Shown: piece by piece, positions 36,271 to 45,480 of the stretch
How positions within the stretch are numbered: position 1 is the first letter of the stretch
How the letters are laid out: each line of letters opens with the position of its first letter
Assembly: GCA_016795245.1 (NCBI GenBank)
Contig: JAEUIA010000022.1
Coordinates: 16,675 to 80,674 of the forward strand
From: Planctomycetota bacterium
GTDB taxonomy: Bacteria > Planctomycetota > UBA1135 > GCA-002686595
Direction of reading: 5' to 3'
DNA length: 64,000 bases
Made by a program: the position numbers and the translations under genes
Notes under the pieces: generated by a model
The model's database searches: none
Seen by the model: only the letters and a program-made list of their open reading frames with translations
Told to the model about the DNA's origin: nothing

Positions 36271-37731
36271 ATGAAACTGACTCACAAAGATTCCACTTCC
36301 AAGCTCACCGACACCGACGTGCTCGTCGTCTTCACACTCGAAGGCGAAAAGCCCGCGCTCCCGGGGGGCATCACGCTGACGAAGCACGCCCTCGAGGGTT
36401 TCAAGGGCGAGTTCCGTGAAGCGCGCCTGTGCGATGCGGTGAGCGGTCCCGCGCGGCGCGTCTTGTGCGTGGGCCTGGGCAAGAAAGCACAAGTCGACGC
36501 CGAGCGCCTGCGGCGTGTCGCGGCGGTCGCGGTGACGCGCGCGGAGGCGGCGCAGGCGACGACGTGCACGCTGCACGTCGATACCGCCGTCGCGAAACTC
36601 GCGGACGCGCTCGATCTTGGACTCGCGCTCACCGAAGGTGCGCTCCTAGGCGCGTACACGTGGCAGAAAGGTAAGAGCAAACCCAAGGTCGCGAAACTCA
36701 CGGCGGTGACCTTGCACGGACCGAAGAACCTGGCCGCCGCCGTCACGCTGGGCCGCGCCACCGCCGACGCGTGCATGTTCGCTCGCGATCTGCAGAACGA
36801 GCCGGCCAATCGCCTGACGCCGATCGACATGGCGCAGGCCGCCAAGGGTCTCGCGAAGGCGGGCCGTATCAAGTGCACGGTGCTCGACGAGAAGGCCATG
36901 AAGAAACTCGGCATGGGCCTCTTGCTCGGCGTCGCCGCGGGCTCCAGCGAACCGCCGCGCTTGATTCACCTCGTGTACAAGCCGAAGGGCAAATCCAAAG
37001 GCCGCATCGCGCTGGTCGGCAAGGGTCTGACCTTCGACTCGGGCGGCATCAGCATCAAGCCGTCGGCCAAGATGGACGAGATGCGCTTCGACATGTCCGG
37101 CGGCGCCGCCGTGTTGGGCGCGTTTCACGGACTGCGTTCGCTGGATGTGCCCTACGAAGTGCACGGTCTCGTCGGCGCGACGGAGAACATGCCCGGCAAT
37201 CGCGCGACGAAACCGGGCGACATCCACGTCGCGATGGACGGGACGACGGTTGAAGTGCTCAACACCGACGCCGAAGGACGTCTCGTTCTGGCGGACGTGA
37301 TCTGCTACGCGAAGGCGAAAGTGAAACCCGACACGCTCGTCGATCTGGCGACGCTGACGGGTGCCGTCGTCACTGCGCTCGGCCACGAGATGGCGGGCAT
37401 GTTCGCGTCGAACGAAGGACTCGAGCGCGAACTGCGCGCGGCGGGTGACGCGGCCGGCGAGCGCTTGTGGCCGCTGCCGCTCATCGACGTGCACAAGGAC
37501 GCGATGAAAGGCACGTTCGCCGATCTGAAGAACATCTCCGGCGGCGATCTGGGCGCGGGCTCCAGTGCGGGTGCTGCGTTCCTCGCACCGTTCGTGCCGA
37601 GCGGCATGAACTGGGCGCACCTCGACATCGCCGGCACGGCGTGGGGCGGAAGCGCGCGCGACTGGGTCGGCGGCTCGATGGGTTCAGGGTTCGGCGCACG
37701 CTTGTTGTTGCGCTGGCTCGGCGCACGCTGA
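36271..37731 (+). CDS. pepA: Leucyl aminopeptidase (M17 family)
   Basis: 486 residues. The catalytic C-terminal domain has GKGLTFDSGG (Lys251 region) and the family signature NTDAEGRL (331-338), which supply the two-metal site. The N-terminal domain is the variable M17 regulatory half. It removes N-terminal residues from peptides in the cytosol; some M17 members also bind DNA. The gene begins 33 bases after a short tandem duplication, with TCTACT 6 bases before the ATG. Confidence 0.96.
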   Translation: MKLTHKDSTSKLTDTDVLVVFTLEGEKPALPGGITLTKHALEGFKGEFREARLCDAVSGPARRVLCVGLGKKAQVDAERLRRVAAVAVTRAEAAQATTCTLHVDTAVAKLADALDLGLALTEGALLGAYTWQKGKSKPKVAKLTAVTLHGPKNLAAAVTLGRATADACMFARDLQNEPANRLTPIDMAQAAKGLAKAGRIKCTVLDEKAMKKLGMGLLLGVAAGSSEPPRLIHLVYKPKGKSKGRIALVGKGLTFDSGGISIKPSAKMDEMRFDMSGGAAVLGAFHGLRSLDVPYEVHGLVGATENMPGNRATKPGDIHVAMDGTTVEVLNTDAEGRLVLADVICYAKAKVKPDTLVDLATLTGAVVTALGHEMAGMFASNEGLERELRAAGDAAGERLWPLPLIDVHKDAMKGTFADLKNISGGDLGAGSSAGAAFLAPFVPSGMNWAHLDIAGTAWGGSARDWVGGSMGSGFGARLLLRWLGAR

Positions 37732-37768
37732 GTGGCGCTGTCGACTCGCTACAGGCGATCTGTGGTGC

Positions 37769-37853
37769 TGGTGAGGAAGGGGGGACTCGAACCCCCACGC
37801 CCGAAGGCTTCGGATTTTAAGTCCGATGCGTCTGCCGATTTCGCCACTTCCTC
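37769..37853 (-). tRNA. tRNA-Leu (anticodon UAA)
   Basis: The minus strand folds into a class II tRNA: acceptor GAGGAAG/CTTCCTC, anticodon stem TCGGA/TCCGA enclosing CTTAAAA (anticodon TAA), a long variable arm GCCTTCGGGC, T-arm with GTTCGAGTC, and an encoded CCA end (37769-37771). Confidence 0.96.
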
Positions 37854-37939
37854 AGCAGGATTGAGGATAGCGCTGCGACAGACCGATGCGGCGGCTTGAC
37901 CCCTGATCCAAGCGAGATAAGCTCTTCCACCCGATCTGC

Positions 37940-38013
37940 GGCGGCATAGCCAAGTGGTAAGGCAGTGGATTGCAAATCCACCATCCCCGGTTCAAATCCG
38001 GGTGCCGCCTCCA
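37940..38013 (+). tRNA. tRNA-Cys (anticodon GCA)
   Basis: Acceptor GGCGGCA pairs with TGCCGCC; anticodon stem GTGGA/TCCAC encloses TTGCAAA (anticodon GCA). T-arm GGTTCAAATCC, discriminator U (typical of tRNA-Cys) and encoded CCA. It lies on the opposite strand from tRNA-Leu, 87 bases away. Confidence 0.96.
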
Positions 38014-38100
38014 GTTCCGGTCCCGGGCGCGGGGCACATCGCTCGGTGGAGACGCACGCTGCGCAACCTTTATCGGCGTGCCGCGATCTCCTAGTCTTGG

Positions 38101-38865
38101 GTGGTGCTCCTCCTCCGCATGGCTGCGATCCTCGCGTCTGCACTGTTCGCGGCGCTCGCCTCCTGCTCGAGCACGGGACAGCACTTCGAGCGCGAACACT
38201 GGCGCGGCGGGTTCGATCAGTTCTCGCGCGCTCCCTACCAGTGGGTGCCGACTGCGGTAGCGGTCGCGGCCACGCCGATCGCGATCATGATCGACCGTTC
38301 GACGTCGGCCGAGAGCGTCGAGGATCACGTGTTCAACAGCAACACGAAGTACGGCGACGAACTCGCGCTCGGAATCGGATTCGCCCCGGTCGTGCTCGGC
38401 GGTGCGCTGGGGCTCGCGACGGGCGACGCACGCGTGTTCCACGTCGCGACCGAGGCCACGGCGCTCACGGCGGCCCAGACTCAGCTCTTGAAGATCGCCG
38501 TGAACCGCAAACGGCCCGACGGTTCAGCGCAGGATTCGTTTCCTTCGGGTCACACGTCGTTCACCTTTTGCGGCGCGACGCTGCTCGCGCGTTGGTACGC
38601 GGAAGAGAACGACGGCAGCCCACTCGGCTACCTGCTGTATTTGCCGGCGTCCTACGTCGGCATCTCACGCCTCGAGGGCGACCGCCATTTCCTTTCGGAC
38701 ATCACGTTCGGCGCTGCGCTGGGGATGTTCACGGCGCACATGGTCTGGAACGCGCACTTCGGCGACGACGCGCACGGCGGCCTGTTCGGCCGCGACGTCG
38801 CCGCGCAGCTCTTGCCTGTGGTCGACGAAGACCGCGTCGGTCTGGCCTTGTCGATCTCGTTCTGA
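38101..38865 (+). CDS. PAP2-superfamily lipoprotein phosphatase
   Basis: 254 residues with a lipoprotein signal ending LAAL-AS/C (lipobox Cys near residue 22). All three acid phosphatase motifs are present: KIAVNRKRP, FPSGHTS and SRLEGDRHFLSD. Such enzymes remove phosphate from lipid or sugar-lipid phosphates at the membrane. It is clearly a duplicate of the next gene. Start candidates are GTG 38101, GTG 38104 and ATG 38119; the earlier ones add an Arg that makes a better signal peptide. Confidence 0.9.
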   Translation: MVLLLRMAAILASALFAALASCSSTGQHFEREHWRGGFDQFSRAPYQWVPTAVAVAATPIAIMIDRSTSAESVEDHVFNSNTKYGDELALGIGFAPVVLGGALGLATGDARVFHVATEATALTAAQTQLLKIAVNRKRPDGSAQDSFPSGHTSFTFCGATLLARWYAEENDGSPLGYLLYLPASYVGISRLEGDRHFLSDITFGAALGMFTAHMVWNAHFGDDAHGGLFGRDVAAQLLPVVDEDRVGLALSISF

Positions 38866-38944
38866 GGTCCGAAACGCCCCGGTGAATCGGCCGCCGTAAC
38901 GTCCGCGTCATTCGAGGCGCGCGCCCGGGGCGTACGCTCCGAGG

Positions 38945-39706
38945 ATGATGCGCGTGCGAGTTGGGGTACTGCTCATCGCAGCGTCGTCGGCGCTCTGCGG
39001 AGCGTGTGCAACTTCCCACAAGCATCTCGACTCGAGGCCGTGGCGCGAGAGCTTCGCTCAGTTCTCGAAAGCGCCGGTTCAGTGGGTACCCACCGCCGTC
39101 GCGCTCGCGGCTACTCCGATCCTCGCCGGCGTGGACCAGTCGCTCTCGATCAGCAGCGTCGAAGAGAAGGTGTTCAACACCAAGGCGCGCTACGGCGACG
39201 AGTGGTCCATGGGGTTGGGGCTGGCGCCGATCGCGATCGGCGCTGCGGTTGGACTGACGAGCGGTGATTCGCGCTTCTTCGAAGTCGCGACCGAAGCCAC
39301 GCTGTTGACTGCGGCCCAGACGCAGATCCTGAAGCTCGCCGTCAATCGGCAACGCCCCGACCGCGGCGGCGAAGATTCTTTTCCATCGGGGCACACCTCG
39401 TTTGCGTTCGGCGGCGCGACGCTGCTCGCGCGCTGGTGGGCCTACGAACACGAAGGCGATTCGCTCGGCTACCTCCTGTACGTTCCCGCGGCCTATGTCG
39501 GCGTCACGCGGTTGGAGGGCGAGCGCCACTTTCTGTCCGACATCACGTTCGGCGCTGCGTTGGGCATCTTCACCGCGCACATGGTGTGGAATGCACACTT
39601 CGGCGACGACGAGCACCCGGGACTCTTCGGGCGACACGTCGATGCGCGCATCGTGCCCGTCGTGAGCGAGGAGGGGGTTGGGATCGGGCTGTCGATCTCG
39701 TTCTGA
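38945..39706 (+). CDS. PAP2-superfamily lipoprotein phosphatase (tandem paralogue)
   Basis: 253 residues, with a signal peptide ending ALCGAC (lipobox). Motifs are KLAVNRQRP, FPSGHTS and TRLEGERHFLSD; the Ser of motif 3 is replaced by Thr. It shares long identical stretches with the gene before it, such as HFLSDITFGAALG and FTAHMVWNAHFGDD, so this is a tandem duplication. The two copies differ mostly in the first 120 residues. The gap between them is 79 bases. Confidence 0.9.
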   Translation: MMRVRVGVLLIAASSALCGACATSHKHLDSRPWRESFAQFSKAPVQWVPTAVALAATPILAGVDQSLSISSVEEKVFNTKARYGDEWSMGLGLAPIAIGAAVGLTSGDSRFFEVATEATLLTAAQTQILKLAVNRQRPDRGGEDSFPSGHTSFAFGGATLLARWWAYEHEGDSLGYLLYVPAAYVGVTRLEGERHFLSDITFGAALGIFTAHMVWNAHFGDDEHPGLFGRHVDARIVPVVSEEGVGIGLSISF

Positions 39707-39744
39707 CCGACGGCGGAGGGGCGCGAGGGTAGACTCAAGCGGTC

Positions 39745-41748
39745 ATGTCCTCGCGCGCCAGGGAAGACGGCCGTACGCGCAAGCTGCTGATTGCTTGTGC
39801 GAGTGTTGTCGTCTTGATCCTGATCTTGGCGCTGCTCGAGACGCGCGAACGCCGCTTCGGTTGTGACCCGCTCGAACCGCTGTCCGCCGAAGTTCCGCCG
39901 GCGACGGTGCTGGAGTCGCCGGCAAGAGTGCAGCTCGATCCCGTGGTGCGAGATGAGGCGCCTCCAGTCACCACCAGCGGAGTCGCCGACAGCCGGGCGA
40001 TCCGCCTGCGCGGACGTGTCGTCGATGCGCGCACGAACGACGGGGTGCCGTTCGTAGACGTCTACATTCAAAGCGCTGCGTCTGAGTGCCGCGTGCGCGC
40101 CAACACCGACGGGACCTTCGAGAGCACCTCCGCTGTTGCACCCGGGACCGTGCGGCTCGAGGTGTTCGACCGCGAAGTGTCTTACGGTTCCAAGAGCGTC
40201 GAATTCCAAGCCTCCGGCAGCTTGTCCTACGTCGTCCTGCCGATCGCGATCGGACCGACGGTGTACGTGAACTCCATCGGCTCAGGCCCCGTCAGGTCCG
40301 CGGACGCGTGGTCGCTGTGCATCGTCGAGTCGACCTATCCCTATGTCAGCGCCGGCGAGATCGCGGTGCGCGACGAAGTTCTCCAGATCGCAGACGGAGC
40401 CGATGTGCGCGAATGGACCAGCGTCCAACTGCGCTTCGAAGGTGCTTCCGTTTTTGCGCGCTGGCCCACGATCGAGTTCCCTGCAGACCGCAGGTTCTTC
40501 CCGCGCCTGTGCGCACGCTCGGATCGACTGTCGCTGGTCGCACGCGCCGAACTGATGGACACGATCGGGACGCACCGCAATCCGGCCTTCGACACGACGC
40601 GAATTCAGGTCTTCGAAGGACGACTCTCGACCAATGACAGGCAACCGCTCAAGTCGGTGCGTGTCCTGGCGCGGCCGCGCACTCGCGAAGCAGCGTTCGG
40701 CGAACCACCCGATTGGGGCGAAGTGGAGAGCGGGGATGATTCCTTCACGATCGAAGTGCGCGGCAGCGACAGCTTCACTCTGGTCGCCTGGAGTGATGGA
40801 TACCTGCCCTCCGTCCTTCAAAACCGTGTCAGCGCCAGCCGGCGGACGACGCTCAAAGACCGAACCCTGGTGCGCGTTCCCGGCGAGTCCGTCGGCTCGA
40901 CCGTGGATGCGACGACACCCGGCGCCGAATACGCAGGCACGCAACAGTTCGTGCGCGCGCGCACACCCGAGAGCGGGAATATGTCCAGGGCGGAAGTCTA
41001 CGAATGGCCCCGCGCCGTGCGCCGCGATGGTCGCGGCGTCCCGCGCAGCTTCTACACAGTCGAACTCGTCGGCGTCGATCGCGTGCCGCTCTCGAGTGGT
41101 TGGCCCGTGGCGCAGATTCTGCCCGATGCGTTGAAGCCCATTGCGGATTGGACTGCAGTGGCGACTGTCCCGCATCGCATCGAGTGGTTCGATCGCGACC
41201 AAGACCGAGCACGCGACGACTTCGTGATCACGGCCGGTCCGTCCGGCTGCATGGTGACGACGAAAGCAGTCGGGGCTGCAACTGCGTGGGATCTGGTTCC
41301 GCGTTCGAACGTGCAGTTCACGGCCTGGCGCGCCGGCTGCGAGCCGGTCGCGATCAGCGGCAAGGACTTTCAGAAGCGCGACGGCGAGTGCGTCGCTTCG
41401 ATTCACCCGCAACCCGGCTGGGGTGTGTCGCTCTCGTTCCGCGTCTTCGATACGACAGCTCAGCCCTGGTCACGGAAGGCCGGCGCCGTGAAGCCCGAAG
41501 CGCTCGATTCCACGCGCGACGGTTTCGATCTCGCGCGCGTGCTGGCCGCGCCGGCGCTGCCGGGTGTCGGAGTGCTGGCGAACGGATCGAGGCTGGGACA
41601 GAGCGATGCGGATGGGAACTTGCTCGTTCGCGCCCGAATCTGGCCGACGCAGATGTCTTTGCGCGCCAGGGGTTGGCGGCTGATGGAACTCGAGCGCATG
41701 CCGGGGCCCGGGGTGCGCTGGATCGCGTGGATGGAAAAGGAGCGCTGA
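39745..41748 (+). CDS. Membrane-anchored protein with a carboxypeptidase-regulatory-like domain
   Basis: 667 residues. One membrane helix at about residues 14-31 follows a basic N terminus, so the bulk is outside the membrane. Residues about 87-165 (RLRGRVVDARTNDGVPFVDVYI...) look like a carboxypeptidase-regulatory-like or Ig-type beta domain. A second similar piece starts near 287 (QVFEGRLSTNDRQPLKSVRVLA). The remaining 400 residues have no motif I know. Possibly a surface-display protein. TAGACT at 39730-39735 is 9 bases before the ATG. Confidence 0.7.
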   Translation: MSSRAREDGRTRKLLIACASVVVLILILALLETRERRFGCDPLEPLSAEVPPATVLESPARVQLDPVVRDEAPPVTTSGVADSRAIRLRGRVVDARTNDGVPFVDVYIQSAASECRVRANTDGTFESTSAVAPGTVRLEVFDREVSYGSKSVEFQASGSLSYVVLPIAIGPTVYVNSIGSGPVRSADAWSLCIVESTYPYVSAGEIAVRDEVLQIADGADVREWTSVQLRFEGASVFARWPTIEFPADRRFFPRLCARSDRLSLVARAELMDTIGTHRNPAFDTTRIQVFEGRLSTNDRQPLKSVRVLARPRTREAAFGEPPDWGEVESGDDSFTIEVRGSDSFTLVAWSDGYLPSVLQNRVSASRRTTLKDRTLVRVPGESVGSTVDATTPGAEYAGTQQFVRARTPESGNMSRAEVYEWPRAVRRDGRGVPRSFYTVELVGVDRVPLSSGWPVAQILPDALKPIADWTAVATVPHRIEWFDRDQDRARDDFVITAGPSGCMVTTKAVGAATAWDLVPRSNVQFTAWRAGCEPVAISGKDFQKRDGECVASIHPQPGWGVSLSFRVFDTTAQPWSRKAGAVKPEALDSTRDGFDLARVLAAPALPGVGVLANGSRLGQSDADGNLLVRARIWPTQMSLRARGWRLMELERMPGPGVRWIAWMEKER

Positions 41749-41776
41749 TCGGGCGTGCGGCTGGTGGGACCGAGCT

Positions 41777-44197
41777 TCAGGGCAACTCTTGCATGAGCGC
41801 CAGCAGCGCGGCGCGATTCTCGAGATTGTCGAGTCCGGCTGCGCGCAACGTGGCGAGCAGTGACCCCGAGGAGGCGGCCATCTGGGCCGCGCGCTGCAGG
41901 TAGATCGGATCGCGCGTGATGTCGTACGCGTAGGCGAACGAACTCCAGCACTGGTACGAATCGCCGCCGTCCGCGAACCCGTTCGCAGGCGTCGCGCCGC
42001 AGAAGGGGACGTGTGTGTAGTCGGCGTCGCCCACGGCGAGTTTTGTCCAGGGTGCGTTGGCCGCGGCGTTCCAGCCCGGGGCCGTGACCATCGCGTTGAA
42101 GGACTTCGTGAGCACGGAATTGATCTTGGCCGTGCGCAGCGCGTCGTTGTCGCGCATCACGGTCTCGCGCAAACCGACGAGCATGTTCTCGGTGATGGCC
42201 TGTTCGATCGACTGGCGTGCGCGGTACTGGCCCTGGAAGAGCTGTTCGTACACGTACGATTGAATGAATCCGCTGCACTGCGATTGACCGCGATCGACCA
42301 GGTCGACGACGCGCCTGAACCACGGTCGCACGCGATTGCGCCACTCCGGGTCGGCCATCGCAAAAGCGGCGATCACGCTGTCGAGCCCCCAGCTCTCCAG
42401 GCGTCCGAACGTGAACCCGATGCCGGGGTAGGCGGCGACATAGTGCTCGTCCGCGCCCATGCCAGTCGAAATGTAGTAGCCCCATTGCGAGTTCGGGAAC
42501 TCGTTGTAGCTCAGGCGGAAGAGCGCAGCCGACATCATCAGCGAGTCCTTCGCCAGCGAGTCGTTGCCGATCCAAGCCAATGCCTTCGCCGGGGCGGTGT
42601 AGCGCACGAAGTGCTCGAAGTCGATCGGCTGGTAGCTCGCGAGCAGAGCCTCGTACGGCGGTTGCAGATTCTGCGCGATGACCTCGTCCACTTGAAAGGT
42701 CGGCGCGGTCGTGAATCCGAACGGATCTGCGGCCCACAGGAGCGGCGTCAAGAAGCACCACACCGGAAGCCACTGTCCGCTCCAATCGACGACCGTCCAT
42801 TGCAGGTAGTCGGTCGGCTCGCCGTCGTTGTTGTACAACGCGACCGGCTGGCGATCGGTGTACATGCGATGCTCCATCGCCAACGCGCGCCAACCGGCAT
42901 TCGTCCCGGCCGCGAGCGCGCGCAGTCCGTGGTACATCACGATTCCGTCGCCGCCGGCCATGCCGCCGTGCGCGACGCCGTAAGGGTTGCACCAACCCAA
43001 CGCGCCGCCGAGGAGCGGATAGCCGGGCGCGATGCCGGTGCGCAGCGCCCAGGAGAGGTGGTCGGCGCGCGCTTGTTGCTCGGCGCGCAACTCGCTCAGC
43101 GGGACGTGCTGCAGGTCGGGAATGCGCCGATTCTGCGGGAAATAGCGCGCTGTATCCCTGTTCCACCACGAAAAGAGCTGTTCGCCCTCGGCGTTGCGTC
43201 CGTCGCGGGCGAAGGCGAGGTTCTGGTCGCGCACGTAGCCCACGGCCTGGCGGACGTCGGCGGGGCGATAGATGACGAGTCGCCGCAGCGTCTGCGCCTG
43301 CCTGTGCATGACGTGCAGCTTGCCGTTCGGGAGCGGCTTGATGATCCAATAGCGCTCGTGGTCACCGTTCGTTTCGGGCCCGTCCGTGAACGAATCCGGA
43401 TCGGCATCGCGCACCCACCATCCGTGGGGCAGATCCAATTCGAGGCCGTCGAAGTACACCGTCCCGAGCGGATCGTCGTAACTGACCGTCTGCGACAGTC
43501 CGCTGTGGCCGTTGTGGATGCGCAGGTCGAGCTCGATCACCGGCACTGAATCGAATACGCGCACGTACGAGTGAATGCCGACGAAGTGCGGCAGGGTCGC
43601 ATTGGGCGCGCCGTGCGGCGCGATCGGCATCATCGTCCCGTGCGTGCGGAATTCCTTGACGGCCGAGCCGTTGCGCAAGACCTTCGACGGCAGGTTCTCT
43701 CGCAGCGGATCCAGCATGTAGATGTTGCCGTAGACGTCGCGTGCCTTGAACAAGAGCGCACGATCCGTGTTCAGGAACTCCGTCACAGCCGGATGAATCG
43801 CAATCGGACTCGGCGCGTGCGGTGAGAACACCACGTCGTAGTTCATGACTCCGCCGAGCGGCAAGGTCGGCGGTCGCGCCACACGCGCCGCGATTTCGAC
43901 GACGTCGGCGCCTTCGCTGTCGACGGCGTAGCGTGACACCAACTCGGTCTGCGTCGGCACGAGCGTTCCGTCCACGTCGCGAATGGCGAACGGGGAGAAG
44001 CCATCCGCGCGCGGAAACGTGCCACGCGGAATCGGAATGGTCGCCTGCAGGACGAACTCTGCGTCGGCAGGCGGAAACAACTCCACGCGCGCGACCGTTC
44101 GTCCTGGTACGAGGCTCGCACTGCCTGCCAACAGCGGGCCGAGGACTGCCAGGAAGGAAATCAAGGGTGGCGAAGATACGTCAAAAATCAGGAACAC
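41777..44197 (-). CDS. Large secreted protein, possible alpha/alpha-toroid glycan-active enzyme (paralogue A)
   Basis: About 806 residues. The N-terminal 250 residues are beta-rich and start with VLQATIPIPRGTF; the C-terminal half is helical with paired segments such as HRMYTDRQP, WAADPFG, APTFQV and SLAKDSL. The architecture resembles exo-rhamnogalacturonan lyase-like proteins (beta domain plus alpha/alpha toroid), but this is a fold-level guess and no catalytic site is known. It is a full-length paralogue of the gene at 45481-48051, with a glycosyltransferase between them. The start is uncertain: GTG 44197 or TTG 44164; the second gives a short signal-peptide-like start. Confidence 0.65.
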   Translation of the reverse strand: MFLIFDVSSPPLISFLAVLGPLLAGSASLVPGRTVARVELFPPADAEFVLQATIPIPRGTFPRADGFSPFAIRDVDGTLVPTQTELVSRYAVDSEGADVVEIAARVARPPTLPLGGVMNYDVVFSPHAPSPIAIHPAVTEFLNTDRALLFKARDVYGNIYMLDPLRENLPSKVLRNGSAVKEFRTHGTMMPIAPHGAPNATLPHFVGIHSYVRVFDSVPVIELDLRIHNGHSGLSQTVSYDDPLGTVYFDGLELDLPHGWWVRDADPDSFTDGPETNGDHERYWIIKPLPNGKLHVMHRQAQTLRRLVIYRPADVRQAVGYVRDQNLAFARDGRNAEGEQLFSWWNRDTARYFPQNRRIPDLQHVPLSELRAEQQARADHLSWALRTGIAPGYPLLGGALGWCNPYGVAHGGMAGGDGIVMYHGLRALAAGTNAGWRALAMEHRMYTDRQPVALYNNDGEPTDYLQWTVVDWSGQWLPVWCFLTPLLWAADPFGFTTAPTFQVDEVIAQNLQPPYEALLASYQPIDFEHFVRYTAPAKALAWIGNDSLAKDSLMMSAALFRLSYNEFPNSQWGYYISTGMGADEHYVAAYPGIGFTFGRLESWGLDSVIAAFAMADPEWRNRVRPWFRRVVDLVDRGQSQCSGFIQSYVYEQLFQGQYRARQSIEQAITENMLVGLRETVMRDNDALRTAKINSVLTKSFNAMVTAPGWNAAANAPWTKLAVGDADYTHVPFCGATPANGFADGGDSYQCWSSFAYAYDITRDPIYLQRAAQMAASSGSLLATLRAAGLDNLENRAALLALMQELP

Positions 44198-44252
44198 GCA
44201 ATCAGACGTCGCTCGCGGAGGCGCCGGGGATGGCACACTCCGGCACGCCCTG

Positions 44253-45476
44253 ATGACGAGCACCGGGACAATTCTGTTCGTGAGCGAGAAGTTCCCCTGG
44301 CCCGTCGACGACGGCGGCCAGGCCCGCACCTACCACGTCCTCAAAGAACTGGCCCGCGCGCGCGCCACCGCGCTCGTTGCGCATTCGCCCGGCGATCCGA
44401 GCGGAATCTCGCGCATTCAGGCGCTGGGCGTCGACGTGGCCTGCCGCGGAGCGCGTTCCAGTTCCTGGACCGCGCCGCTCTACGCCGCACTTTCGACGTT
44501 CACGCGTGCTCCGTACCCGATGCGCAAGAACCGTTCGCGGGCGCTCCTCACCGAAATTCGGCGGCGCATCGAGTCCGGTGGCGTGGGTGTCCTGCACCTG
44601 AATCACCTCGATTCGGCGCAATATGTCGAGGATCTGGGGGCTCTGCGCGAGCGCGTCTTGTGCGTATTCGACACGCACAATCTGCTCACGACGATGTACG
44701 AGCGCTTCCATGCGACGGCAAAGGGCGCGCTGAAGCGCGGCTTCCTCAGCTTGCAGTGGATGAAGATGGGCCGCTACGAGCGTGAGATCATGCGGCAGAT
44801 GGATCTCGTGCTCGTGTGTTCGGAGGTCGAGCGCAAGCTGTTGCACACGTGGGGCCTCGAGCGCGTGCTCGTGGTCCCGAACGGCGTCGACCTGGATCAC
44901 TACACGCCGATCGAGTGGCGGCGCAAGGCCGAGCGCGAACCGCCGCTCGTCGTGTTCACCGGTGCGATGGGTTATGCCCCAAATGCCGACGCCGTGAGTT
45001 GGTTCTTGGATGCCGTGCTCCCGCTCGTGCGCGCGGAAGTGGGGCACGTCCTGTTGCGCGTCGTCGGCAAGGATCCGCCTCCCTCACTCTCGGCGCGAGC
45101 GCAGAGAGGTGCGATCGAATTCACGGGTTATGTGGATGACGTCCGCCCGCACATGAACGAGGCGCGCGTGTTCGTGTGTCCGCTGCGCATCGGTGGTGGT
45201 ACACGCCTCAAGATCCTCGACGCGATGTCGCAGGAGATTCCGGTCGTTTCGACCACGGTGGGCGCCGAAGGCCTGGCCGTCACCGCTGACGAGAACATCG
45301 TTCTCGCGGATGACCCGCACGCGTTCGCCGCTGCCGTCGTAGCGCTCCTTCGTGACGAGGCTCGCGCGCGCCGCATCGCAGCCGCGGGTTTGGAATTGGT
45401 GCGAGCGCGCTACGGCTGGACCGCTGTCACGCGACCCCTGATCGACGCGCTCGCACAGCCGCGCGCCGACCGTTGA
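44253..45476 (+). CDS. GT4-family glycosyltransferase
   Basis: 407 residues, two-domain GT-B fold. N-terminal GGQARTYHVLKELA binds the acceptor side; the C-terminal half has VPNGVDLDHYTP, VVFTGAMGYAPNADAV, FVCPLRIGGGTRLKILDAM (nucleotide-sugar region with the ExxxK-like turn) and SVTAD. Typical of enzymes that add a sugar to a lipid-linked or polysaccharide acceptor in the cytosol. It is nested between the two paralogous secreted-protein genes and opposes both. The ATG at 44253 opens the conserved start. Confidence 0.9.
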   Translation: MTSTGTILFVSEKFPWPVDDGGQARTYHVLKELARARATALVAHSPGDPSGISRIQALGVDVACRGARSSSWTAPLYAALSTFTRAPYPMRKNRSRALLTEIRRRIESGGVGVLHLNHLDSAQYVEDLGALRERVLCVFDTHNLLTTMYERFHATAKGALKRGFLSLQWMKMGRYEREIMRQMDLVLVCSEVERKLLHTWGLERVLVVPNGVDLDHYTPIEWRRKAEREPPLVVFTGAMGYAPNADAVSWFLDAVLPLVRAEVGHVLLRVVGKDPPPSLSARAQRGAIEFTGYVDDVRPHMNEARVFVCPLRIGGGTRLKILDAMSQEIPVVSTTVGAEGLAVTADENIVLADDPHAFAAAVVALLRDEARARRIAAAGLELVRARYGWTAVTRPLIDALAQPRADR

Positions 45477-45480
45477 CGGC

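Noticed and set aside
37741..38013. A longer tRNA cluster or rRNA
   Set aside because: Only two tRNAs fold; neighbouring bases form no further cloverleaf.
44221..44253. Sigma54 element before the GT4 gene (TGGCACACTCCGGCA)
   Set aside because: The spacing to a GC is one base off and the TTGC half is missing.
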